64,000 nt of DNA from positions 62,001 to 126,000 of the forward strand of contig NZ_JAHAMK010000003.1 of assembly GCF_018383585.1 (NCBI RefSeq), read 5' to 3'. Shown here one piece after another: positions 8,689-18,033 of the stretch (position 1 is its first letter; each line of letters starts with the position of its first letter). Origin of the DNA: Microvirga sp. 3-52. Lineage in GTDB: Bacteria; Pseudomonadota; Alphaproteobacteria; Rhizobiales; Beijerinckiaceae. The position numbers and the translations under genes were made by a program. The notes beneath the pieces are model-generated. The model was not told the origin of the DNA. It ran no database searches and saw only the letters and a program-made list of their open reading frames with translations.

Positions 8689-9467
8689 GCATCCTGAAGG
8701 CAACGGATATCGGCATTTCCTTCGGCGGCGTGAAGGCGGTCGACGGGGTGAGTTTCTCGGTCACCCCCGGACAGATCCTGTCGATCATCGGACCGAATGG
8801 AGCCGGTAAGACAACCCTCTTCAATATCGTATCCGGTGTCTATGCCGCGAGCCGCGGCTCGATTCAGCTCGCCAACGAGGATGTGACAGGGCTTGCTCCT
8901 CACAAGCTGGCCGCGCGTGGGCTATCCCGAACCTTCCAGAATCTGCAGATCTTCCAGCGTATGACTGCCTGCGAGAACGTGATGGTGGGGCGCCATCTCC
9001 GAGAAAACTGCAGCCTTCTGCCGGCCTTGTTCAGAACTCCTGCGGTCACGCGCCAGAACCGCGAAACAAGGACGGCGGCTCTCGATCTTCTCGCCTATGT
9101 GGGCTTGAAGGACGTCGCCGATGTTCCCGCAGGTTCGTTACCATACGGCGCCTGCAAGCGCCTCGAAGTTGCCCGCGCGCTTGCCGCTGAACCGCGTGTG
9201 CTTCTTCTCGATGAGCCTGCCGCCGGCTGCAATGCGGTGGAAACCGAAGAGATCGACCACTTGATCCGCCAGGTCGCCGACAGAGGTGTGGCTGTCGTTC
9301 TTGTTGAGCATGACATGAAGCTCGTGATGAAGATCTCCGACAGAATTCTTGTGCTCGAGCGCGGACGCCCGCTTGCCGAAGGAACGCCGCGAGAGGTGCG
9401 CGATGATCCAAGGGTCCTCGAGGCTTATCTGGGACAACACGGTGCACGGGAGGCTGCCCGTGCTTGA
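8685..9467 (+). CDS. livG: Branched-chain-type ABC ATPase LivG
   Basis: 260 residues. Walker A G-P-N-G-A-G-K-T-T lies near residue 37 and Walker B V-L-L-L-D-E-P-A-A-G near 168. The signature motif is altered: L-P-Y-G-A-C-K-R-L-E where most LivG have L-P-Y-G-x-Q-R-x-L-E, which is within normal variation. The start overlaps the livM stop by four bases, so translation is coupled. It pairs with LivF. Confidence 0.93.
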   Translation: MSILKATDIGISFGGVKAVDGVSFSVTPGQILSIIGPNGAGKTTLFNIVSGVYAASRGSIQLANEDVTGLAPHKLAARGLSRTFQNLQIFQRMTACENVMVGRHLRENCSLLPALFRTPAVTRQNRETRTAALDLLAYVGLKDVADVPAGSLPYGACKRLEVARALAAEPRVLLLDEPAAGCNAVETEEIDHLIRQVADRGVAVVLVEHDMKLVMKISDRILVLERGRPLAEGTPREVRDDPRVLEAYLGQHGAREAARA

Positions 9468-10164
9468 GGTCGCAAACCTGCGCAGCGCCTATGGACGGAT
9501 CGAGGTGCTCAAGGGCATCGATCTCGATGTTCAGACTGGCGAGATTGTTGCGCTGATCGGATCCAACGGGGCGGGCAAGACGACGCTGCTGCGTACGCTC
9601 TCGGGCATCCAGCCGATCACCGGCGGCGAGATCCGCTTCAAGGGAGAGCGCATTGACCGCCTGCCGCCTCACCTGAGGGTGGAGCTGGGCATTACGCAAT
9701 CGCCGGAAGGCAGGCAGGTGTTCGGGCCGCTGAGCGTCGAGGACAATCTGCGGCTTGGTGCCTATCGGCGACGTGACAGAGAGATCGGTCAGGATCGCGA
9801 TCGCATCTTTGCGATGTTTCCGATACTTGCGGAGAAAAAGCATCTTATGGCGGGCGGATTGTCGGGCGGTCAACAGCAGATGCTGGCGATCGGGCGTGCG
9901 CTCATGGGGCGTCCCAAGCTGCTGCTGCTGGACGAACCGTCGCTGGGTCTGTCGCCGCTCCTTGTCGATCAGATCCTGGAAGCCATCGTGTCGCTCAAGA
10001 AGGACGGCATCACCGTTCTCCTTGTCGAGCAGAACGCCAGCGCGGCTTTGGCGATTGCAGATCGCGGCTACGTGCTGGAAACCGGCAAGGTGGCCTATAG
10101 CGGAGCAGGCTCCACGCTCCTTGCCGATCCTCAGGTCAAGGCGGCCTATCTCGGTGTCGCGTAA
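9460..10164 (+). CDS. livF: Branched-chain-type ABC ATPase LivF
   Basis: 234 residues from GTG 9460, which overlaps the livG stop and has GGGAGG six bases upstream. An in-frame ATG far upstream would give a non-family extension. Walker A G-S-N-G-A-G-K-T-T is near residue 36, signature L-S-G-G-Q-Q-Q-M-L near 137, and Walker B L-L-L-L-D-E-P-S-L-G near 156. It is the last gene of the transporter operon; its stop is 13 bases from the convergent DUF2783 gene. Confidence 0.93.
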   Translation: MLEVANLRSAYGRIEVLKGIDLDVQTGEIVALIGSNGAGKTTLLRTLSGIQPITGGEIRFKGERIDRLPPHLRVELGITQSPEGRQVFGPLSVEDNLRLGAYRRRDREIGQDRDRIFAMFPILAEKKHLMAGGLSGGQQQMLAIGRALMGRPKLLLLDEPSLGLSPLLVDQILEAIVSLKKDGITVLLVEQNASAALAIADRGYVLETGKVAYSGAGSTLLADPQVKAAYLGVA

Positions 10165-10177
10165 TTCATCTGCCGCA

Positions 10178-10396
10178 TCAACCTGACGCCGGCTGCGTCT
10201 GCTCCATGGTCTGCTTGGCAAGGGCGAGTGCCTCCTGGAGCACGGCTTGGTCGCCGATATGATTGGCGAGGATCAGCACGAGGGAGGAATTGAGCGCGGC
10301 GCTCTCCTCGTCCGACAAGCCCCGATGGGCCTCGATCAGTGCACGATAGGCCCGATCCGGATCGGAGAAGCGGCTTTCGGTCACGAGTGCGCTCAT
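10178..10396 (-). CDS. DUF2783 family small protein
   Basis: 72 residues with the DUF2783 core S-S-L-V-L-I-L-A-N-H-I-G-D. Function unknown. The start ATG overlaps the stop of the FAD hydroxylase upstream (10393-10396), a coupling that suggests the two proteins act in fixed ratio. DUF2783 genes usually sit beside FAD-dependent aromatic hydroxylases, so it may be a small partner or stabiliser of that enzyme. That is inference from context. Confidence 0.8.
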   Translation of the reverse strand: MSALVTESRFSDPDRAYRALIEAHRGLSDEESAALNSSLVLILANHIGDQAVLQEALALAKQTMEQTQPASG

Positions 10397-11997
10397 ACAT
10401 AGTCCCCTTCGAATCCCTTCATGCGAAGGGAGGCGCGTTCGATCAACGGAGGCGTCGCACGACGCCAGCGTGCCGCAAGGTGCTGGTCAGGGCGTACGAG
10501 GTAGGTGCTGCCGGAGGTCGTGTCGAACCGCTCGGCAAAGAGGCCTTCCACATCGATCAGGTCTTTGCCGATGACGAGAACGCGCTTGCCGGTTGGCAGG
10601 GTAGCTCCATTGGGAACATGGATGAGGGTTTCCTCACCGCCCACAGCCTCGAGCAGCCAGATCGGCTGGCCGCTGCTGTCGCGCATGGGAACATCGGGCA
10701 GAGGCGCGCCGAGCCGCGCCGAACCGGACCATGCGTCGCTATCGGGAGTCGACAGAGGCGTCTCATAGGTCGACGGCATCGAAAGCCTGCCGGAATTCAC
10801 CATTCGCTTGGCAAAAGGCGCATGACGCGCGAGAGCAAGGGTGGCATCGCGAAAGCGCAGCTCCTGTGCCGAGCGCGGAGCGATGAAATCCGTCGAACGG
10901 GTCGAATGGCCAATATTCTCGTCTGCGGCTGCGGAGCGTTCGAGATCGTAGGTATCGATCAAACCTTCCGGTGCCTCGCCTTTGAGGACGAGCGCGAGCT
11001 TCCAGGCAAGGTTTTCCGCATCCTGAATGCCGGAATTCGCACCACGAGCGCCGAAGGGCGAAACCTGATGGGCGGCGTCGCCGGCAAAGATCACGCGGCC
11101 GTGCACGAAACGCTCGAGGCGCCGGCACTGAAACGTGTAGACCGATACCCATTCGAGTGTGAAGGCGTCATGCCCCAGCATCTGGCGGAGCCGGGGAATT
11201 ACGCGCTCAGGCGCCTGCTCGGCCTTCGCATCTGCATCGGGACCGAGCTGCAGGTCGATGCGCCAGACATCATCCGGCTGCTTGTGAAGAAGAGCAGAGC
11301 GGCCGTCGTGAAAGGGCGGGTCGAACCAGAACCAGCGCTCGGGCGGAAAATCACCCTTCATCTTCACATCCGCGATAAGAAAGCGATCCTCGAAGACCTC
11401 ACCCTGGAACTTGAGCCCGAGCATTCCGCGTAAGGACGAGCGCGCACCGTCCGCCGCCACCACCCAATCGGCATCAAGATCGTAGGATCCCTCGGGTGTC
11501 TCGATGGTGAGCGTCACGCCGTCGTTGCGGTGCTTGAGATCACTCACTTTGTTGCGCCAGCGAATGTCAAGATTGGGCAGTTCCGCGGCGCGCTCCACGA
11601 GTGCACGCTCAAGATAATACTGCTGCAAGTTGATGAAGGCCGGCATCTTGTGCCCGTCCTCGGGCAGAAGGTCGAAGTCGTAGAGCTGATCGTCACCCTG
11701 AAACACCTTGCCGAGTTTCCAGGTCACGCCTTTTTCAAGACAGCTTCCGGCAACGCCGAGTCTGTCGAGGATTTCGAGGGTGCGCTTCGCATAGCAGATG
11801 CCGCGTGACCCTTCTCCAATCCGATCCGCATCATCGAGAAGCACTACGGGAATGCCGCGCTGCGCCAGGTCCATGGCCGTGCAAAGCCCGACAGGTCCCG
11901 CACCGACGACGATGACAGGGTGTCGGGATGGGGAGGGGCGATCCTGGTCCGCGCACCGGCGGTAGCCGAACTGGTAGAGGATCTTGCGGGTGTTCAT
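10393..11997 (-). CDS. FAD-dependent aromatic hydroxylase (MhpA/PheA-like flavin monooxygenase)
   Basis: 534 residues of the group A flavoprotein monooxygenase family, which hydroxylates phenolic rings with NAD(P)H and O2. The N-terminal FAD motif G-A-G-P-V-G-L-C-T-A is near residue 33, the middle D-x-x-x-x-x-D-G-A-R-S (A-D-W-V-V-A-A-D-G-A-R-S) near 183, and the second FAD motif F-A-G-D-A-A-H-Q-V-S-P-F-G-A-R-G near 305. The C-terminal thioredoxin-like part is present. It is encoded between the MBL-fold gene and the DUF2783 gene. Substrate unknown; 3-(3-hydroxyphenyl)propionate-like or hydroxybenzoate-like compounds are guesses. No ring-cleavage dioxygenase is visible nearby. Confidence 0.85.
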   Translation of the reverse strand: MNTRKILYQFGYRRCADQDRPSPSRHPVIVVGAGPVGLCTAMDLAQRGIPVVLLDDADRIGEGSRGICYAKRTLEILDRLGVAGSCLEKGVTWKLGKVFQGDDQLYDFDLLPEDGHKMPAFINLQQYYLERALVERAAELPNLDIRWRNKVSDLKHRNDGVTLTIETPEGSYDLDADWVVAADGARSSLRGMLGLKFQGEVFEDRFLIADVKMKGDFPPERWFWFDPPFHDGRSALLHKQPDDVWRIDLQLGPDADAKAEQAPERVIPRLRQMLGHDAFTLEWVSVYTFQCRRLERFVHGRVIFAGDAAHQVSPFGARGANSGIQDAENLAWKLALVLKGEAPEGLIDTYDLERSAAADENIGHSTRSTDFIAPRSAQELRFRDATLALARHAPFAKRMVNSGRLSMPSTYETPLSTPDSDAWSGSARLGAPLPDVPMRDSSGQPIWLLEAVGGEETLIHVPNGATLPTGKRVLVIGKDLIDVEGLFAERFDTTSGSTYLVRPDQHLAARWRRATPPLIERASLRMKGFEGDYV

Positions 11998-12027
11998 GGC
12001 GTGTCCATTTCCTCCAGTTCGTACCAG

Positions 12028-12984
12028 CTATCCCTGGAGTTCGGCCCACATATCGTGGTCGCGTTTGGCGGTCCAGATGACGGGGTGGTCGATGCCGGAG
12101 GCCTCGTCAAACGCGCGCGAGACGTTGAACGGCAGGCAGTGCTCGTAGATGGCAAAGTCGCCGAACTTCGGATCCATCACCGCGCGCGTGGCGGCGAAGG
12201 TCTCCTTCAGGGAGCGCCCCCGCGCCACCGACAACTCCGCGGCTCCATAGAGGGTGGTGACGAAGTCGCGCGTCATCGCCACCGCCTCGCGCACCGCCTG
12301 CTCGCCCTGCAGCGCGGCGCCCCGGCCCGGCGCGATCGCCCTGGGCTGGAAGTCGAGGATCGCATCCAGCGTCTGCGGCCACTCGCGCAGGTAGGCGTCG
12401 CCGCAATAGCAGGCGGAGTGATACTCCACCAGATCGCCGGTGAACATCACCTCGGCATCCGGCACCCAGGCGACGATGTCGCCCGCCGTGTGGCCGGCCC
12501 CCAGATGGAACAGCTTGACCTCGCGTTTTCCTAAGAACACCGACATGCCGCTCTCGAAGGTCAGCGTCGGCCAGGTCAGGCCGGGCGGGATGCTGCTCTC
12601 GCCGCGGAACAGGCGCGGGAAGCGGCCGATCTCGGAGGCCTTGTCCTGCTCGCCGCGCTCGACGATGAGATCGTAGGTGGCATTCGACGCGATGATGCCC
12701 TGCGCCTGGTAGGCCGAGGCGCCGAGCACGCGCACCGCGTGGTAATGCGAGAGCACCACGTACTGGATCGGCTTGTCGGTGACGGTTCGCACGCGGGCGA
12801 TCACGTCCTCGGCCATGGCGGGCGTTGCCTGGGCATCGATGACCAGGCAGCCCTCGTCGCCCACGATGATGCCGGAGTTGGGATCGCCCTCGGCCGTGTA
12901 GGCGTACAGATCCGGCCCGATCTCCGTAAACGACACCGTCTTCGCCGCCGTGTCCCCCGTCGACGCAAAGGCTTTCTCGGACAT
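12028..12984 (-). CDS. Metallo-beta-lactamase-fold hydrolase with degenerate metal motif
   Basis: 318 residues from ATG 12984, preceded by CAGGGAG; an upstream ATG at 13002 is in frame. The MBL fold is clear: V-I-D-A-Q near residue 46, G-H-T-A-G-D near 170, T-G-D-L-V-E near 188. The core H-x-H-x-D-H motif reads S-H-Y-H-A-V-R-V-L-G, so the Asp and third His are missing and only the first metal site can be formed normally. It starts the operon with the FAD hydroxylase and DUF2783. It might hydrolyse a lactone or thioester made from the hydroxylated ring, or bind one metal only. Confidence 0.8.
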   Translation of the reverse strand: MSEKAFASTGDTAAKTVSFTEIGPDLYAYTAEGDPNSGIIVGDEGCLVIDAQATPAMAEDVIARVRTVTDKPIQYVVLSHYHAVRVLGASAYQAQGIIASNATYDLIVERGEQDKASEIGRFPRLFRGESSIPPGLTWPTLTFESGMSVFLGKREVKLFHLGAGHTAGDIVAWVPDAEVMFTGDLVEYHSACYCGDAYLREWPQTLDAILDFQPRAIAPGRGAALQGEQAVREAVAMTRDFVTTLYGAAELSVARGRSLKETFAATRAVMDPKFGDFAIYEHCLPFNVSRAFDEASGIDHPVIWTAKRDHDMWAELQG

Positions 12985-13113
12985 GGCGATTCTCCCTGTC
13001 ATTTTTGGCAGCCCATCTGCAGGATCTTAACGGCTGCAGTGCAAGTGGCTGGCGGCGTCGAGGACAGGGTAGTCGCGATCCTGCGACCGTCAAGTTCGTG
13101 ACCGCAGTTCAGC

Positions 13114-13986
13114 TCAACGCAAGTTGAAGCGTAGCGGCACGGTGAATGACGATTGCGGGATGAAGTCCGGTATGGGCGGAAGGGACGATCCAGGGCTTGC
13201 CGCAGCAAGCGCAGCCTGATCGAGGGCTGGGTGACCTGCGCTCCGCACAAGAGCCGCGCTGACGATGCGGCCCGACCGGTCCATGGTAAACCGCACGGTT
13301 GCGACACCCGTCACCCCCTGGTTCCGTGCGACGTCTGGATATCGCAGCCGATTGCGCAATGAAGCTACAAGACTGGCCAAGTAGCGGTTACGCGCGTTCG
13401 GATCGGCCGAAGCTGCCTGACCGCCCGTATTCTCCCGCGAGGCTGAAGCCTGCCCCTGGCGCGCGTCCGACGGAAGCGGCTTCGGCTCCGCGACCGTCGG
13501 GCGTGGACGGGGCTTGCGCTCCACGGGCTTCGGCGCAGGCTTCCTCTCAGGCTTGGGGGCGGGCTTCTCCTCGAGTGGCTTGGCGACCACAACTTCAGGC
13601 GGCGGGAGGATGACAGCGTCTGTCTGCGTCGTCTCCTGTTCGACCGGCAAGACCTCCACAGGCACAGCTTCGGTCACTTCCTGCGGCTGGGTCTCGACAA
13701 TCTCCTCGGGAGGCTGCTCTTCGACAGTCTCCGGTTCAATTGGCAGAGGCTCCGTCTCGACAGGCGGTACCTCCCGGGACTGTTCGAGAGATGGGCCGAC
13801 AGAAACGATCTCCTCCATCGCGGGGGCGAGATCGATAGTGATCTCCTGCTCGCCGGGCGGGTTCTCGGCATCGGACGGCCACAGTGTCACCGCCGTCAGT
13901 GCGGCGCCATGCAGAAGGAGCGCCGCGATGAAGGCAATCCCGAGCCGGCTCGGCTCCTGCGTCGATCTTATGCTTTGAACGAACAT
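13114..13986 (-). CDS. tonB: TonB family energy-transducing protein
   Basis: 290 residues. There is one N-terminal membrane anchor (residues 16-34), a long Pro/Glu/Val-rich periplasmic stretch (about 40-165, many P-E-T, P-P-E and K-P repeats), and a C-terminal TonB domain (about 200-290) with Y-P-x-x-A-R-x-x-G-V-T-G. It carries proton-motive energy from ExbBD to outer-membrane receptors. It is last of the order secreted protein-exbB-exbD-tonB. No TonB-dependent receptor is in the window, so the cargo is unknown. Confidence 0.9.
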   Translation of the reverse strand: MFVQSIRSTQEPSRLGIAFIAALLLHGAALTAVTLWPSDAENPPGEQEITIDLAPAMEEIVSVGPSLEQSREVPPVETEPLPIEPETVEEQPPEEIVETQPQEVTEAVPVEVLPVEQETTQTDAVILPPPEVVVAKPLEEKPAPKPERKPAPKPVERKPRPRPTVAEPKPLPSDARQGQASASRENTGGQAASADPNARNRYLASLVASLRNRLRYPDVARNQGVTGVATVRFTMDRSGRIVSAALVRSAGHPALDQAALAAASPGSSLPPIPDFIPQSSFTVPLRFNLR

Positions 13987-14003
13987 CGGACCTGCTGCAG
14001 GTG

Positions 14004-14449
14004 CTATTGCGCGGTGGATCCGCTAGGAGCCTGCGCGATCAGGGACACCTTGCTGAAGCCTGCAGCGTTGATCTGGCCCATGATCTCAATGATGCGCCCG
14101 TATGGAACGGCCTTGTCGCCGCGGACCAGGACAACCTGGCTCGGGTCTACGCTCGCAAGCTGCCGCAGACGCGGCATCATGGTCTCAGGGGCAAGGGGTT
14201 CCTTGTCGAGGAACGGCTGCCCCTGCGCGTCGATGGTGACGACGACCGGCTGCTTCGGCTGCGATACTTTCGGCGCCGCCGTCTTCGGCAGCTGCACGGG
14301 CACGCCGACAGTCATGAGCGGTGCGGCCACCATGAAGATGATGAGCAGAACGAGCATCACGTCCACGAGCGGCGTAACGTTGATCTCGGACAGAGGGGCG
14401 GTGCCGAACTCGTCGTCCGTGTCCTGCGTCCGGATTGGTCCCATACCCA

Positions 14450-14450
<1 letters not shown>
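14004..14450 (-). CDS. exbD: Biopolymer transport protein ExbD/TolR
   Basis: 148 residues. The single membrane helix L-V-D-V-M-L-V-L-L-I-I-F-M-V-A-A-P-L (about 27-47) contains the conserved Asp of the proton path, preceded by E-I-N-V-T-P. The periplasmic domain follows. The start ATG shares one base with the exbB stop (TAATG), a coupling typical of exbB-exbD. A second ATG at 14444 is possible. Confidence 0.93.
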
Positions 14451-15136
<686 letters not shown>

Positions 15137-15146
15137 GATGGCAATC

Positions 15147-15614
15147 TCACTTCACGAAGGATACGGTGTCGATCTTGGAGGCCGTCTCGATCACGGACAG
15201 ACAATCTTCACGAGAACTGGTTGCGCCTTCGCATGTCAGGACATCGTTGAGGAGAACACGTCCGAAGCGGGAGCAGTTCAGCCCGGGGAAGTCGAAGAGC
15301 TTGATGAGCGTCTTGCGGCGAGGCACCGGACCTATCTCCACGGCAATCCTCTTGGCAGCCACGCCATCGGTATCGAGAGCGAACAGATCGAGCTTCAGGG
15401 ATTTCCAGCTTTCGCCCTTTTGATTGTCGATGAGGAAGTAGGTCCTGCAGCTGTCTCCTGATGCCTCGACCTTGTTCAACTCGATGCGCAAGGGGCTTGA
15501 AGGCGATTCGCTGTCCTGAGCAAGTGCTGTCCCGCTGAAAGGCAGGAGCAGGGCCAAGCATGCGAAGACGCTGCCGGCTGCAAACCCAGGCTCATTCCAG
15601 GTGCTCATGCCCAT
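15147..15614 (-). CDS. Secreted protein of unknown function in the exbBD-tonB operon
   Basis: 155 residues starting at ATG 15614 with AGGAG nine bases upstream. The signal peptide is clear (hydrophobic stretch 11-30, cleavage near G-T-A-L-A-Q). The mature part begins after S-P-S-S-P-L-R-I-E-L-N-K-V and contains four Cys, which could form disulfides in the periplasm. I recognise no enzyme motif. Being first in the operon with ExbBD and TonB suggests an accessory periplasmic role in energised transport. Confidence 0.75.
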   Translation of the reverse strand: MGMSTWNEPGFAAGSVFACLALLLPFSGTALAQDSESPSSPLRIELNKVEASGDSCRTYFLIDNQKGESWKSLKLDLFALDTDGVAAKRIAVEIGPVPRRKTLIKLFDFPGLNCSRFGRVLLNDVLTCEGATSSREDCLSVIETASKIDTVSFVK

Positions 15615-15974
15615 GAATTCGTTCTCCTCATGCTGGCGAGCGACTGTCCGACGTGATGCGCAGTTCGGGAGCCTTCGATGAAGGCGCTGAGCGCGGGTGT
15701 CGTCGGCAGGTCAATCGAATGCCCAAGATCGGGAGAATTCCCGCGGGCATCCCCGATGAGATATCTGAAAGAATCCAGATTGATCAAGGGCTTAGGATAA
15801 AATCAGAGGTATTCTAAAACAGCCGCTACCGCATTGAGATCGGGATGGAATTCGCTTCTTTAAAAGTGCTTCAAAGTAATTTTCCTGGAGTCCGTTACGC
15901 CATTATGAGGAATATCAAGGCTCATTCCTTGCTTCGTCCCAGATCTTGCTCCCACACGGAACCTCGGCAATTCT

Positions 15975-16004
15975 CAAAATGGTTTTCACGAAAATACCAT
16001 TTTG
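15975..16004. repeat. Long interrupted inverted repeat upstream of the micro-ORF
   Basis: CAAAATGG (15975-15982) and CCATTTTG (15997-16004) are perfect complements. The arms continue inward (TTTTC against GAAAA) with a 2-nt bulge and almost no loop, which favours a DNA-binding site over an RNA hairpin. The rest of 15615-16047 shows no gene I can support; a 68-codon open frame at 15845-16051 has poor codon usage and no family features. Confidence 0.5.
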
Positions 16005-16047
16005 CGCGAAGAAGAGAGGGCGTGCCTCTTAGTCCAGGAGATCCTGC

Positions 16048-16149
16048 TTGAGCTTCAACGGTCACGAAAAGCCCTTTCCCACTTGGTATCCTTACGCGTT
16101 CGTCGGTGTGATTGCAGCGCTTGGAGTGGTCCTTTACGTGCTTGGCTAA
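16048..16149 (+). CDS. Putative 33-residue single-pass membrane micro-protein
   Basis: The TTG start at 16048 has AGGAG (16036-16040) seven bases upstream. The frame runs 33 codons to TAA at 16147-16149. The protein has a short polar, aromatic N-terminus (G-H-E-K-P-F-P-T-W-Y-P-Y) and then one membrane helix (A-F-V-G-V-I-A-A-L-G-V-V-L-Y-V-L-G). This amphipathic-then-hydrophobic layout with an ideal Shine-Dalgarno is typical of real small membrane proteins. No function can be assigned. Confidence 0.55.
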   Translation: MSFNGHEKPFPTWYPYAFVGVIAALGVVLYVLG

Positions 16150-16151
16150 GG

Positions 16152-16201
16152 AGGCGGTAGTTTCCGCCTGTGTCAGTCATCCATCCTGGGGCTTGGATGA
16201 C
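16152..16201. repeat. Two small hairpins after the micro-ORF; otherwise featureless gap
   Basis: AGGCGG/CCGCCT (16152-16169) begins three bases after the micro-ORF stop, and GTCATCCA/TGGATGAC (16176-16201) follows. Neither is followed by a T-run. The second resembles the palindromic intergenic elements seen in Rhizobiales genomes, but I cannot confirm other copies. From 16202 to 16473 I see no gene or clear signal; an open frame on the reverse strand looks accidental. Confidence 0.35.
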
Positions 16202-16473
16202 AGCAATTGGCATCCATGAGGAAATCGAGACCCGCTGGGTCACCTCTGGATCCGGGTCCCCTGCATACTGCCACTGCATCCCAAAGCGAATCGAGGCGGT
16301 ACATCCGCGCCCCGTTCGCTTATGGGAGAGTGTTGATCCGTGCTGGATCAGCACGACGATATTCGCTTCGGCATGGTTACTTTTTGGTTAACGCAGTCCC
16401 GGGCAGGAGATTTGTCGCACGGGCATCTGCGACGAGGTTTACTTGGAATGATATATCGATTGCCTAAGTGTGC

Positions 16474-18012
16474 TCACATCGTCGCGCCGACCTGCCAGGG
16501 AACGAACTCAAGGTCACCGTAGCCGAGGTCTTCCGACTTCGTATGCTCCCCGGATGCGACGCGCAGAAGGATCTCAAAGATCTCCTTTCCCTTCGCCTCG
16601 AGAGAAACGCCGTCGAGGATATCGCCGCAGTTGATATCCATGTCGTCCAGCATGCGGCGGTAGATATCGGAGTTCGTGGCGAGCTTCAGGGACGGCACTG
16701 GCTTGCAGCCGAAAGCCGAGCCCCGTCCGGTGGTGAAGGCAATCAGGTTTGCACCGCCGGCCACTTGGCCCGTCGCGGCGACAGGATCGTAGCCTGGCGT
16801 ATCCATATAGACGAAACCATGATCCTTTACCGGCTCGGCATATTCGTAAACGGCACGAAGCGTGGAGCGTCCGCCTTTCGCCGCCGCCCCTAGGGACTTT
16901 TCGAGGATCGTCGTCAGTCCGCCTGCCTTGTTGCCGGGTGATGGATTGTTGTTCATCTCGCCGCCGTTGCGAGCCGTATAATCCTCCCACCACCTGATCC
17001 GCGAAACGAGCTTTTCGCCGACATCCCGCGTGGCGGCCCGTCGGGTTAGCAGATGCTCCGCCCCGTAGATCTCAGGTGTTTCGGACAGGATCGACGTTCC
17101 GCCGTGGCGTACCAGCAGATCCGACGCGACGCCGAGGGCCGGGTTGGCGGTGAGGGCCGAATAGCCGTCGGAACCGCCACATTGGAGGGCGAGCACCAGC
17201 TCCGATGCGGGGCGCGTCTCGCGCTGAGCCTTGGCGACGATCGGGAGCATGTCCTTCACAGCATCGACAATGGCCTGCACGGTGCGCCTGGTGCCACCTG
17301 TCTCCTGGATGGTGAGCGTGCGGAATGTTTCGCTTTCCGTCAGGCCATACTCCTGCTTCATCCGGCCGATTTGGAACACCTCGCAGCCGAGGCCGACCAT
17401 GATTACGCCGGCGAAATTGGGATGGCTCGCATACCCCCATTGTGTGCGGCGCAGGATATCGAACCCTTCGCCATAAGCCGCGTGTCCGCAGCCTGTGCCG
17501 TGGACGATCGCCACGATACCATCAATGCCGGGATAATCGCGAAGAACCCCGGAGCGCTCCACTTCAGCTGCGGCAAAACGTGCAACGGAGGCCGAGCAAT
17601 TCACCGATGTCAGGATCCCGATATAGTTGCGGGTGCCTGTCCGGCCCGAAGCACGGCGGTATCCCTGGAAGGTGGCCCGAATATCGGCCGGAAGCAGATC
17701 GTCCTCCCGTGCGTCGACGCAGAATGCGTAATCGCGCTCGAAGTCGTGCAAGCCGACATTGTGCTCATGCACCCATTCGCCCGGGGCGATATGGGTCTTG
17801 GCAAAGCCGATGATCTGGCCGAACTTCCTGATAGGCTCTCCCTCACGAATCGGCCCCGCCGCCATCTTGTGACCGCGCAGGATCCGCTCGCGGGCGGTCA
17901 ATCCTGCGGCGCTGGCGCCCTGCTTCACGAGATCGATGGCGATGACGACGTTATCATCGGGTGAGAGGCGGATCGTGCGGGGAGTGTTCATGAATGTCTC
18001 ATCAATGGTCAT
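16474..18012 (-). CDS. UxaA-family dehydratase (altronate/galactarate dehydratase type)
   Basis: 512 residues, full length for the fused family: an N-terminal SAF domain (about 1-105) and the large catalytic domain with N-C-S-A-S-V-A near residue 135, H-G-T-G-C-G near 170, L-G-C-E near 209, and L-Q-C-G-G-S-D-G-Y-S near 275. Members dehydrate D-altronate, galactarate and related sugar acids using Fe2+. ATG 17991 (M-N-T-P) is an alternative start. It lies just downstream of a TRAP transporter on the same strand, so the imported acid is probably the substrate. The uronate aldolase and kinase are not in the window. Confidence 0.85.
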   Translation of the reverse strand: MTIDETFMNTPRTIRLSPDDNVVIAIDLVKQGASAAGLTARERILRGHKMAAGPIREGEPIRKFGQIIGFAKTHIAPGEWVHEHNVGLHDFERDYAFCVDAREDDLLPADIRATFQGYRRASGRTGTRNYIGILTSVNCSASVARFAAAEVERSGVLRDYPGIDGIVAIVHGTGCGHAAYGEGFDILRRTQWGYASHPNFAGVIMVGLGCEVFQIGRMKQEYGLTESETFRTLTIQETGGTRRTVQAIVDAVKDMLPIVAKAQRETRPASELVLALQCGGSDGYSALTANPALGVASDLLVRHGGTSILSETPEIYGAEHLLTRRAATRDVGEKLVSRIRWWEDYTARNGGEMNNNPSPGNKAGGLTTILEKSLGAAAKGGRSTLRAVYEYAEPVKDHGFVYMDTPGYDPVAATGQVAGGANLIAFTTGRGSAFGCKPVPSLKLATNSDIYRRMLDDMDINCGDILDGVSLEAKGKEIFEILLRVASGEHTKSEDLGYGDLEFVPWQVGATM

Positions 18013-18033
18013 ATATGTCTATCGAACAATTCA

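Noticed and set aside
15845-16051. 68-codon frame before the micro-ORF
   Set aside because: No ribosome site, odd composition, and no recognisable features.
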